Source: CAZGSN01 sp964371655
GTDB taxonomy: Bacteria > Desulfobacterota > Binatia > HRBIN30
Direction of reading: 5' to 3'
Assembly (NCBI GenBank): GCA_964371655.1
Contig: CAYJOD010000057.1
Coordinates: 1-40,571 of the forward strand
Length of the DNA stretch: 40,571 nucleotides
The notes beneath the pieces are model-generated. The model was not told where the DNA came from and made no database searches. It was given only the letters and a program-made list of their open reading frames with translations. Shown here in pieces: positions 34,009 through 40,571 of this stretch (the first letter of the stretch is position 1; each line of letters opens with the position of its first letter). The position numbers and the translations under genes were made by a program.

Positions 34009-34806
34009 ATGCCTGGCGTAATCACTTTGCTCACCGACTTCGGCATCAGCGACGCTTTCGTTGGGATCATGAAGGGAGTCATTCTCGGCATCCAACCGGA
34101 GTGCCGCATCGTCGACCTTACCCACCACGTCCCGCCGCAGCAGATCTTGCCCGGAGCTTTGCTACTTCGTACTGCCGTCCCGTTCTTTGCACCCGGAACC
34201 GTTCACGTTGCGGTTGTAGATCCGGGTGTCGGTAGCGACCGCCATGCGCTCATCGTCGAAACCGAGGGCGCCCTGCTTTTGGGACCCGATAACGGCCTGC
34301 TGAGCCCCGCCGCCGAGACCCTGGGCGTACGACGGATCTTCGCGATCCAGAACGGACCCTACACGCGGGCATCGATCGCGGACACCTTTCACGGCCGCGA
34401 CGTGTTCGCCCCCGTAGCCGGGCATCTCGCCCGCGGCATCACTCCAGAGCAATGTGGACGGCAGATCGATTCGATGCAGAAATTGGACATGCCCGCCCCC
34501 AATGTCCAAGGGTCGTGGATCGAAGGCGAGGTGGTTTACGTCGATCACTTCGGCAACCTGATCACGAACATCAGCTCGGATCTGATCGCGCGCATTCCCG
34601 GACCGTCGCTTTCGATTACGATCGGGACCACGCACATACGCGGTCTGGTCGACAACTACGCCGCGGTGCAAGTGGGTGTCCCGCTCGCCCTGGTTTCCAG
34701 CTGGGGAGCGCTCGAACTGGCGGTACGAAACGGCAACGCCGCGCAGACTCTGGCGGCCAAGCCGGGATCGCGGGTGAGTATCGTGGGCGGAGCCGCCAAG
34801 ACATGA
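34009..34806 (+). CDS. SAM hydroxide adenosyltransferase (DUF62 family)
   Basis: Family members hydrolyse S-adenosylmethionine to adenosine and methionine and are related to fluorinase and chlorinase. The 265-residue product has LLTDFG near the start (D10), the DPGVGSDR block (71-78), PDNGLL (93-98) and FHGRDVFAPVA (127-137), so the Asp-Arg-His set of the hydrolases (D71, R78, H128) is present. The C-terminal domain has VVYVDHFGNLITNI. The halogenase-specific loop is not evident. It overlaps the M50 protease gene by four bases (ATGA at 34803). Confidence 0.92.
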   Translation: MPGVITLLTDFGISDAFVGIMKGVILGIQPECRIVDLTHHVPPQQILPGALLLRTAVPFFAPGTVHVAVVDPGVGSDRHALIVETEGALLLGPDNGLLSPAAETLGVRRIFAIQNGPYTRASIADTFHGRDVFAPVAGHLARGITPEQCGRQIDSMQKLDMPAPNVQGSWIEGEVVYVDHFGNLITNISSDLIARIPGPSLSITIGTTHIRGLVDNYAAVQVGVPLALVSSWGALELAVRNGNAAQTLAAKPGSRVSIVGGAAKT

Positions 34807-35861
34807 GACCCTACACCCCCGAGCGCCGCTACGACATTTACCGTCCGCAGCCCCAGACCTGGCAGCCGACCTCGACTTGGAAGGTGCCGGTTCCAACGCG
34901 CCGGCGCCGCGGTCCGTGGATCCACGTCGTCCTCTTCGCGGCCACCCTGATCACCACCGCCATGACCGGCGCCTATGCGGCGGGGGCCGATCCCATCAAC
35001 GACCCGTGGAGCCTGCGCCTGGGGTTGCCGTATGCCCTGCCGCTGATGTCGATCCTCCTCATTCACGAGCTCGGTCACTACTTCGTTGCCAAGTATCACC
35101 GTGTGCGCGCCTCGCTGCCGTACTTTCTTCCCGCGCCGCCGGTGATCACCTTCGGAACCTTCGGCGCCTTCATTCGCATGGACGCGCCGCCGCCGGATCG
35201 CCGTTCACTCTTCGACGTTGGCGCCGCCGGTCCGTGGGCCGGGTTGTTGGTCGCCATTCCCGCGGTCATCGTCGGCCTGCGACTGTCGGAAGTGCGCCCG
35301 CTCGGCATGGACGAGGGCGGCATGGTGCTCGGCGACTCGTTGCTGTTCACCTTCCTCAGCCGGATCGCGATCGGCGTGGCGCCGTCCGATGCGACCATTC
35401 TGCTTCACCCGCTCGCCCTCGCCGGCTGGTTCGGATTGTTCGTCACCTTCTTCAATCTGCTGCCCGCCGGCCAATTGGACGGTGGGCACGTCGCCTACGC
35501 CTTGTTCGGACGCGCCCACCGCGTCGTCGCGCGGCTTTCCCTGGCCGTGATTGCCGTCCTGGCCTTCTACGCCTGGAACGGCTGGTTCTCGCTTCTCATT
35601 CTCATCTCGATCATCGGCATCGATCATCCGCCGACCTTCGATCCGATCACGCCGCTCAATCCGTGGAGAAGGCTTGCGGGATGGCTCACGATCGGGGTAT
35701 TCGCAGTGACGTTTATGTCGGCACCGATCAGCTTCCAAGAACCGTCTCCCATCTTCGAAGGCGAGAAAGTAGAAGCCGCCTGGCATCCACCTGGCCAAGC
35801 ACACGTGCGTTTCGTGGTGCCGTTCAGGTTGCCGGCCAAACGCAGCGGACTGGCATCATGA
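34803..35861 (+). CDS. Membrane zinc metalloprotease, M50 (site-2 protease) family
   Basis: An intramembrane protease of 352 residues. The HELGH zinc motif is at 88-92 within a membrane segment, and the third ligand motif NLLPAGQLDGGH is at 218-229. The loop ASLPYFLPAPPVITFGTFGA between them and the flanking hydrophobic segments fit the cyanobacterial/plant EGY-like subgroup rather than RseP, and there is no PDZ domain. The N-terminal ~38 residues are Pro/Arg-rich and probably cytoplasmic. Substrate unknown. It overlaps the genes on both sides (ATGA at 34803 and 35858). Confidence 0.92.
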   Translation: MRPYTPERRYDIYRPQPQTWQPTSTWKVPVPTRRRRGPWIHVVLFAATLITTAMTGAYAAGADPINDPWSLRLGLPYALPLMSILLIHELGHYFVAKYHRVRASLPYFLPAPPVITFGTFGAFIRMDAPPPDRRSLFDVGAAGPWAGLLVAIPAVIVGLRLSEVRPLGMDEGGMVLGDSLLFTFLSRIAIGVAPSDATILLHPLALAGWFGLFVTFFNLLPAGQLDGGHVAYALFGRAHRVVARLSLAVIAVLAFYAWNGWFSLLILISIIGIDHPPTFDPITPLNPWRRLAGWLTIGVFAVTFMSAPISFQEPSPIFEGEKVEAAWHPPGQAHVRFVVPFRLPAKRSGLAS

Positions 35862-36325
35862 GCACACGATTGAGCTGGGACGAGTACTTCCTGACGATCA
35901 CGCGACAGGTGGCGGAGCGCTCGACCTGCACGCGCGCCAAGGTCGGCGCGGTCATCGTCCGCGACAAGAACATCCTGGCCACCGGCTACAACGGCTCGCC
36001 GGCGGGGCTGCCGCACTGCACCGACGTCGGCTGCTTGATCTACAAGTCGCAGACTCCGGAGGGAGAATTCGAGGAGAATTGCTTCCGCACGATCCATGCG
36101 GAGATCAACGCCATCGCGCAGGCGGCCAAGCACGGCACGCCGATCAAGGACGCTCACATCTACATCACCCACACTCCGTGCATCCATTGCTTCAAGGTTC
36201 TCATCAACACCGGGATCGTTCGCATTTGCTACGAGAAGGAGTACAAGCTGCACACCATCCAGCAGCTGCTGCAGTTCGCACCGCACGTGCACCTGCAACA
36301 GGTGGTGCCGAGCTCGGTTGGTTAG
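35858..36325 (+). CDS. dCMP deaminase (ComEB-like cytidine/deoxycytidylate deaminase)
   Basis: Deaminates dCMP to dUMP for thymidylate synthesis. The 155 residues start with SWDEYFLTITRQVAERSTCTR, typical of dCMP deaminases, and include GYNGSPAGLPHC. The zinc site is HAE (H80, E82) with PCIHC (C108, C111). C-terminal ICYEKEYK is also typical. The ATG overlaps the M50 gene stop, so DUF62, protease and deaminase form one coupled operon; the three have no obvious shared pathway. Confidence 0.95.
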   Translation: MSTRLSWDEYFLTITRQVAERSTCTRAKVGAVIVRDKNILATGYNGSPAGLPHCTDVGCLIYKSQTPEGEFEENCFRTIHAEINAIAQAAKHGTPIKDAHIYITHTPCIHCFKVLINTGIVRICYEKEYKLHTIQQLLQFAPHVHLQQVVPSSVG

Positions 36326-36367
36326 ATTCACGATTCTGTACGGCGTAAGGTTTTTCGGACGCGTATC

Positions 36368-36437
36368 GCATATGGCATATCGCTTATGGGCAAAGCTCCT
36401 TTCAGCTCTCTGAGCGATATGCGATCTGCGATGAGCG
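36368..36437. repeat. Mirrored word-array hairpin (CGCATATGGCATATCGC)
   Basis: Left arm 36368-36390 (CGCATATGGCATATCGCTTA and on); right arm 36412-36437 (GAGCGATATGCGATCTGCGA and on). It lies after the dCMP deaminase gene and could act in 3'-end formation. Confidence 0.75.
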
Positions 36438-36520
36438 AGGCACGGCCCTTGGGTTGCAGGCGTAGCCCGCTCTGTGCGAAGTCCCCCCGCTCCTAGAATC
36501 CACAACGATGAAGGACTCCG

Positions 36521-37861
36521 ATGGTAGAGACCCCGACCAGCGCCAGCGTCGCGCCCCTGCTTGCGAACGAGGAACACGAGTTCGTGTTCTTCTCGACGCT
36601 GTTGGGCAAGGTCGTGGTCGACGCGCACGGCTTCGTCGTCGGTCGCCTCAGTGACCTCGCCGTCTCCGTCGCGCAGATGTTTCCGCCCGTGGTTGCCTTC
36701 GTCGTGCAACGCGGACGCTTCGAACCTTTCCCGCTCAGCGGTCGCTGGAGCGATCTTGCCAGTATCACCGGATCGGTGATCCGCCTCGCCGTCGGAATTC
36801 AGGCCCTGACGCCGAGCAAGATCGACACGCCGGGAGAGGTCCTGGTGCGCGAGGTGTTGCTCGACAAGCAGATCGTCGACATGGACGGTGCCAAAGTCGT
36901 GCGCGTCAACGACGTGCACTTCGTTCGCCTTGGCCGCACCGATCTGCATATGGTGCACGTCGACGTCGGCACCCGCGGGCTGGTGCGCCGCTTGGGCTGG
37001 CAGAACGGCATCGACGCGATGGTGCGGCGGCTGAGACCGAACGCACGTTATCTCAACGCCGAGCGTCTGATCCGCTGGAACTACGTGCAGCCGCTGGCGC
37101 TCGACGCTAAAGCCCAGAGCATTCACCTCAGCGTCCAACAAAAACAGCTCAGCGAGCTGCACCCCGCCGACATCGCCGAGATCCTCACCGATCTCGACGG
37201 GCGCGAGCGCGCCAACGTGTTCCGTTCCCTCGACCCCGAGACCGCCGCCGATGCGCTCGCGGAGGTCGAAGACCCGCGCATTCAATCGCAGCTGCTCGAA
37301 ACTGTCTCGCAGGAGCAAGCCGCGGATATCCTCGAGGAGATGCAACCCGACGAAGCGGCTGATCTGCTCGGCGAGCTGCCGCACGAGACCTCGAGCGCAC
37401 TGCTGCGTAAGATGGAGGTGGAGGAGGCCGAGGACGTTCGCGAGCTCTTGACCTACGCACCGGATACGGCGGGCGGAATGATGACGACGGAGTTCATCGC
37501 CTTGCCGGCCGAGCTGAGCGTCGAGGACGCGTTCGCGCGGTTGCGCCAGGTCGCTCCGCACGTCGAGCAGATCTACTACATCTTCGTTGTCGACGACGGC
37601 GGTCACCTGGTCGGAGTGCTCAGCCTGCGCCAGCTCATCCTGGCCGAACCGCGACAGCACCTGCGCGACATCATGATCGAGGACCCGGCGCGCGTGCACC
37701 ACACCGACAGCCGCGACAACGTCGCCGAGATCGTCGAGAAGTACGATCTGCTCGGTCTCCCCGTCGTCGACGACGGCGATGTCCTGGTCGGCATGATCAC
37801 GGTCGATGACGTTCTCAGCCACATCGCGAGCCAGGCATGGAAGAGCAAGCTGGGTCGGTGA
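36521..37861 (+). CDS. PRC-barrel / MgtE N-domain / CBS protein (soluble metal-sensing partner)
   Basis: A 446-residue soluble protein. Residues ~20-95 and ~105-175 resemble two PRC-barrel domains (GKVVVDAHGFVVGRLSDLAV; DKQIVDMDGAKVVRVNDVHF). Residues ~205-315 match the MgtE N-terminal superhelix (LHPADIAEILTDLDGRERAN, MQPDEAADLLGELP). Residues ~318-440 are a CBS pair (MMTTEFIALPAELSVEDAF; VGVLSLRQLILA; VGMITVDDVLSHI). These parts form the Mg2+-gated regulatory region of MgtE channels, but the MgtE membrane domain is absent. The next gene, an NRAMP homologue overlapping it, probably takes that role. AAGGA five to six bases before the ATG supports the start. Confidence 0.9.
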   Translation: MVETPTSASVAPLLANEEHEFVFFSTLLGKVVVDAHGFVVGRLSDLAVSVAQMFPPVVAFVVQRGRFEPFPLSGRWSDLASITGSVIRLAVGIQALTPSKIDTPGEVLVREVLLDKQIVDMDGAKVVRVNDVHFVRLGRTDLHMVHVDVGTRGLVRRLGWQNGIDAMVRRLRPNARYLNAERLIRWNYVQPLALDAKAQSIHLSVQQKQLSELHPADIAEILTDLDGRERANVFRSLDPETAADALAEVEDPRIQSQLLETVSQEQAADILEEMQPDEAADLLGELPHETSSALLRKMEVEEAEDVRELLTYAPDTAGGMMTTEFIALPAELSVEDAFARLRQVAPHVEQIYYIFVVDDGGHLVGVLSLRQLILAEPRQHLRDIMIEDPARVHHTDSRDNVAEIVEKYDLLGLPVVDDGDVLVGMITVDDVLSHIASQAWKSKLGR

Positions 37862-39147
37862 GACGCTCGCTGCGGCGGCGCCTGCGCAACGGCTTGTGGC
37901 GACGGCTGCGGCGGCGCTTTCGCATGCCCGCCCGCCTGGCGTTGATTCTCGCCGTCATCGGCCCGGGCGTGATCACTTCGAACGTTGACAACGACGCCGG
38001 CGGAATCACCACCTACTCCCTCGCCGGTGCCCAGTTCGGCTACTCCCTGCTGTGGCTCATGATTCCCCTGACGGTCGCCTTGATCGTCGTCCAGGAGATG
38101 TGCTCGCGCATGGGCGTGGTCACCGGCAAGGGCCTGGCGGATCTCATCCGCGAGCAGTTTGGGGTCAAGACGACTTTCTACATCATGGCGGCGCTGCTGT
38201 TCGCAAACCTCGCCAACACCATCGCCGAGTTCGCCGGGGTTGCCGCGGCGTTGGAGATCTTCGGCATCTCCAAGTACGTGTCGGTGCCGCTGGCGGCGTT
38301 CTTTGTCTGGTGGCTGATCGTCTACGGCACCTACAGTCGCGTCGAGAAGGTCTTTCTCCTCGCCTGCACGTTCTACGTCGCCTACCTGGTTTCCGGCTTC
38401 CTGGCCGCGCCGGCCTGGGCCGTCGTGTTGAAGAGCATGGTGGTACCCGAGTTCCATTGGAAGGCCGACTACCTGGTGATGAGCGTCGGCATCGTCGGCA
38501 CGACCATCGCGCCGTGGATGCAGTTCTACCTGCAGTCCGCGGTGGTCGAGAAGGGCGTCCGCATTGCCGACTATCGCTACGTCCGCATCGACGTGGTGAT
38601 CGGCTCGGTGCTCGCCGTCGTCGTTGCGATGTTCATCGTCCTGGCCTGCGCCGCCACCCTGCACGTGCAGGGCATTTCGATTCAGACCGCGGGGGATGCG
38701 GCGCTCGCCTTGAAGCCGCTCGCCGGCGAGTACTGCGCCGGCCTGTTCGCATTCGGCTTGTTCAACGCTTCGCTGTTTGCGGCCTCGGTGCTGCCGCTGT
38801 CGACCGCGTACTACGTCTGCGAAGGCTTCGGCTGGGAGACCGGGATCGATCATAGGTTCGCCGAAGCGCCTCAGTTCTTCGGCCTGTACACGGCGCTAAT
38901 CGCCGTCAGCTCGGTCTTGATCCTCATCCCCAACTTCCCGCTGCTCAGCGTCATGTACCTGTCGCAGGTCCTCAACGGCATGCTGCTCCCTTTCATCTTG
39001 ATCTACATGCTACGCCTCGTGAACCGCAGCGATCTGATGGGGGAGTACACGAACTCGCGGCTGTTCAATCTCATCGCCTGGAGCACCTCGGCGATCGTGA
39101 TTGCTATGACGATCGCCATGGTCGGAGCGCTGGTGCTGGGGTACTGA
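37837..39147 (+). CDS. NRAMP-family divalent metal transporter, variant metal site
   Basis: A membrane transporter of 436 residues with about 11 hydrophobic segments. GPGVITSNVDNDAGGI with SLAGAQFGYSLLW marks NRAMP helix 1, but the canonical DPGN is replaced by DNDA (51-54). In helix 6 the usual A-T-V-M-P-H is T-T-I-A-P-W (222-227), so the metal-ligand Met is Ala. This suggests altered metal choice, perhaps Mg2+, in line with the MgtE-like partner upstream; that is inference. Start options are ATG 37837 (25-base overlap), GTG 37858 (GTGA overlap with the upstream stop) and ATG 37924; the basic N-terminal stretch is uncertain. Confidence 0.9.
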   Translation: MEEQAGSVRRSLRRRLRNGLWRRLRRRFRMPARLALILAVIGPGVITSNVDNDAGGITTYSLAGAQFGYSLLWLMIPLTVALIVVQEMCSRMGVVTGKGLADLIREQFGVKTTFYIMAALLFANLANTIAEFAGVAAALEIFGISKYVSVPLAAFFVWWLIVYGTYSRVEKVFLLACTFYVAYLVSGFLAAPAWAVVLKSMVVPEFHWKADYLVMSVGIVGTTIAPWMQFYLQSAVVEKGVRIADYRYVRIDVVIGSVLAVVVAMFIVLACAATLHVQGISIQTAGDAALALKPLAGEYCAGLFAFGLFNASLFAASVLPLSTAYYVCEGFGWETGIDHRFAEAPQFFGLYTALIAVSSVLILIPNFPLLSVMYLSQVLNGMLLPFILIYMLRLVNRSDLMGEYTNSRLFNLIAWSTSAIVIAMTIAMVGALVLGY

Positions 39148-39155
39148 GTCCGGAT

Positions 39156-39248
39156 GTGGAGTGCGGCGGCTTGCCGCCGCTTTGAAGCGTGGCAGGTGCA
39201 ACAGCCACCCACCCCCACCCCAAAGCGGGAGCGAGCTCCCGCACTCCA
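39156..39248. repeat. REP-like heterotypic pair (G-type then inverted S-type)
   Basis: G-type at 39156-39184 (GGAGTGCGGCGGCTTGC and on) and inverted S-type at 39221-39248 (CAAAGCGGGAGCGAGC and on), starting 8 bases after the transporter stop codon. Confidence 0.88.
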
Positions 39249-39307
39249 TATCCCGTCGAATCGAGTAGGGGTTTGCGTCGGTGACGAGGAGACGGATTGA
39301 CGTCATT

Positions 39308-40333
39308 ATGGCTCACTCACACTCCATGAAAGCGATGCTCCTCACCACGCCGGCGCCGATCGATTCCTCACCTCTGCATGCGTGCGAACTGCCTCTGCCC
39401 GCGCCCGCCGCCGGCGAGGTGCGGCTGCGCGTGCAGGCGTGTGGGATCTGCCGCACCGACCTCCACGTCATCGAAGGCGAGCTGCCGCCGCAGCTGCCCG
39501 CTGTGGTTCCCGGTCATCAGATCGTCGGCCGTGTCGATGCCTGCGGCGACGCCGCGACGCGCTTCGAGATCGGCGCTCGCGTTGGCGTCGCCTGGCTCGG
39601 TTCGACCTGCGGTAGCTGCCGCTACTGCCGCGCCGGCAACGAGAATCTTTGCCCGCACGCTCGCTTCACCGGGTACCACCGTCACGGCGGCTACGCGGAG
39701 TACGCCGTCGTCCGCGAAGACTTCGCCTATGCCCTCCCGGCGGCGATCAGCGACGTCGAGGCAACCCCGCTGCTGTGCGCCGGGATCATCGGATACCGGG
39801 CCTTGCGACGCGCCGAGGTGCGCCCCGGCGGCCGTCTCGGGCTCTACGGCTTCGGGTCCTCCGCCCACATCGCCATCCAGGTTGCGCTCCATTGGGGCTG
39901 CGAGGTTTACGTCATGACCCGCGATGAACGCCATCAAGCGCTCGCCAGCGAGCTCGGCGCGAGTTGGGTCGGCGACGCGAGTGCAACGCCCCCCGTGCAG
40001 CTCGACAGCGCGATCGTTTTCGCGCCGGTCGGAGACCTCGTCCTACCGGCGCTCGCCGCCCTCGACTACGGCGGCACCCTGGCACTGGCGGGGATTTATC
40101 TCACCGACATTCCGGCGCTCAACTACGAACGCCATCTGTTCCACGAAAAAACTCTACGCAGCGTCACCGCCAACACCCGCCAAGACGGCGAGGAGCTGCT
40201 GCGTATCGCCGCCGAGATCCCGATCCGCCCGCAGACGACGACCTTTGCCCTCGTCGACGCCAACCGCGCTCTGCAGCAGCTCAAGCACGACGCCATCCGC
40301 GGCTCCGGGGTTTTGGAGTGCGGCGGCACGTGA
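39308..40333 (+). CDS. Zinc-dependent alcohol dehydrogenase (MDR superfamily)
   Basis: A medium-chain dehydrogenase of 341 residues. Catalytic zinc ligands are C45 (CGICRTD) and H70 (GHQIVG), with C157 (PLLCAGI) a likely third. The structural zinc cysteines are C101, C104, C107 and C115. The nucleotide motif GFGSSAH (181-187) resembles the AdhA-like group of bacterial alcohol dehydrogenases. The starts at 39281 (GTG), 39308 and 39326 (ATG) are all possible; none has a well-placed ribosome binding site. The last residues (VLECGGT) are encoded by a REP fragment rather than the usual VLVP-type end. Confidence 0.92.
   Translation: MAHSHSMKAMLLTTPAPIDSSPLHACELPLPAPAAGEVRLRVQACGICRTDLHVIEGELPPQLPAVVPGHQIVGRVDACGDAATRFEIGARVGVAWLGSTCGSCRYCRAGNENLCPHARFTGYHRHGGYAEYAVVREDFAYALPAAISDVEATPLLCAGIIGYRALRRAEVRPGGRLGLYGFGSSAHIAIQVALHWGCEVYVMTRDERHQALASELGASWVGDASATPPVQLDSAIVFAPVGDLVLPALAALDYGGTLALAGIYLTDIPALNYERHLFHEKTLRSVTANTRQDGEELLRIAAEIPIRPQTTTFALVDANRALQQLKHDAIRGSGVLECGGT
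40312..40330. repeat. Truncated G-type REP fragment at the ADH 3' end
   Basis: TTTTGGAGTGCGGCGGC, identical to the first half of the G-type palindrome, followed by ACGTGA, which supplies the stop codon. Confidence 0.65.
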
Positions 40334-40394
40334 GCCTATGCCTACGCCTTTGACCTTGGCCGAGGCAGAGGCGCAGGCAAAGGCGTAGGCTCAG
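40332..40394. repeat. Mirrored word-array hairpin (GCCTACGCCTTTG / CAAAGGCGTAGGC)
   Basis: Left arm 40332-40356 and right arm 40375-40394 pair over GCCTACGCCTTTG. It follows the alcohol dehydrogenase stop and may act as its terminator hairpin. At 40413-40447 there is a separate three-fold direct repeat of GCGGATGAAC. The rest to 40571 shows nothing recognisable. Confidence 0.75.
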
Positions 40395-40571
40395 CCGGAA
40401 ACGAACAGCTGAACCGCGGATGAACGCGGATGAACGCGGATGAAGCAGGGGGAGCTTGAGAATTTGCCGAGTGGTCCCTCGGTGTCTCGACATTTCGGAT
40501 GCCTGCCTGTCCGAGCCTAAGGAGACGTAAATAAATAAAGGTAGCAAATCGACTAAGGCAATTGAGGCCGA

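Noticed and set aside
35624..37822. A 732-codon antisense frame across the M50, dCMP deaminase and MgtE-like genes
   Set aside because: It spans three well-supported plus-strand genes and an intergenic hairpin and resembles no family.

Overview
The window is one GC-rich bacterial scaffold piece with a 100-N assembly gap at 13553-13652. The housekeeping genes (dnaX, recR, lepA, lepB, gshA), the Sec-exported proteins and the dockerin-like EF-hand endings (DCNGDG..., DANNDG..., each before a terminal Cys) suit an uncultured Gram-negative, deltaproteobacterium- or Binatota-like soil or groundwater lineage. That placement is inference; there is no rRNA here to settle it. I see no phage, integrase, transposase, CRISPR array or biosynthetic cluster.

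Layout. 0.15-1.5 kb (+): a small unknown gene and a D,D-carboxypeptidase. 1.6-4.8 kb (-): the classic order tRNA-Ser, SRP RNA, dnaX, ybaB, recR. 4.8-5.8 kb: repeats without genes. 5.8-7.9 kb (-): an exported protein with a cysteine heptad ladder, four 81-residue repeats and a DUF1566 domain. 8.3-12.2 kb (+): a GldA/GldF/GldG-like ABC system plus a short DUF4340-like protein. 12.4-14.7 kb (+): a secreted CAP-domain protein with a Thr/Pro stalk and a dockerin-like end. 15.0-15.6 kb (-): a Uma2-family protein. 15.8-21.7 kb (-): a nitrilase-like/BNR protein, yqeY and an FG-GAP repeat protein. 21.9-24.5 kb (-): lepA-lepB. 24.8-27.1 kb (-): UDP-glucose dehydrogenase and a UDP-xylose-synthase-like enzyme. 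27.1-28.0 kb: repeats. 28.0-29.5 kb: an exported unknown protein divergent from a sirtuin. 29.8-31.9 kb (+): a PMT/ArnT-type glycosyltransferase with a repeat insertion. 32.4-33.7 kb (+): gshA. 34.0-36.3 kb (+): overlapping SAM hydrolase (DUF62), M50 protease and dCMP deaminase. 36.5-39.1 kb (+): a PRC/MgtE_N/CBS protein overlapping a variant NRAMP transporter. 39.3-40.3 kb (+): a zinc alcohol dehydrogenase.

The most unusual feature is in the spaces between genes. At least eleven loci hold hairpins whose arms are built from short repeated 'words' (for example GAAAACT, CAGAGGCG, GTCATCTG, GGTGCGGGA), mirrored as inverted copies. A second family consists of REP-like palindromes of two subtypes; all five pairs seen contain one of each subtype in opposite orientation. 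These elements also invade genes: one is read through in frame inside the glycosyltransferase, one overlaps the start codon and signal peptide region of the nitrilase-like gene, and a fragment supplies the last codons of the alcohol dehydrogenase. Among the proteins, the main oddities are the NRAMP homologue lacking the canonical metal-site motifs beside an MgtE-like sensor, and the nitrilase-like domain whose expected catalytic Cys is Ser.
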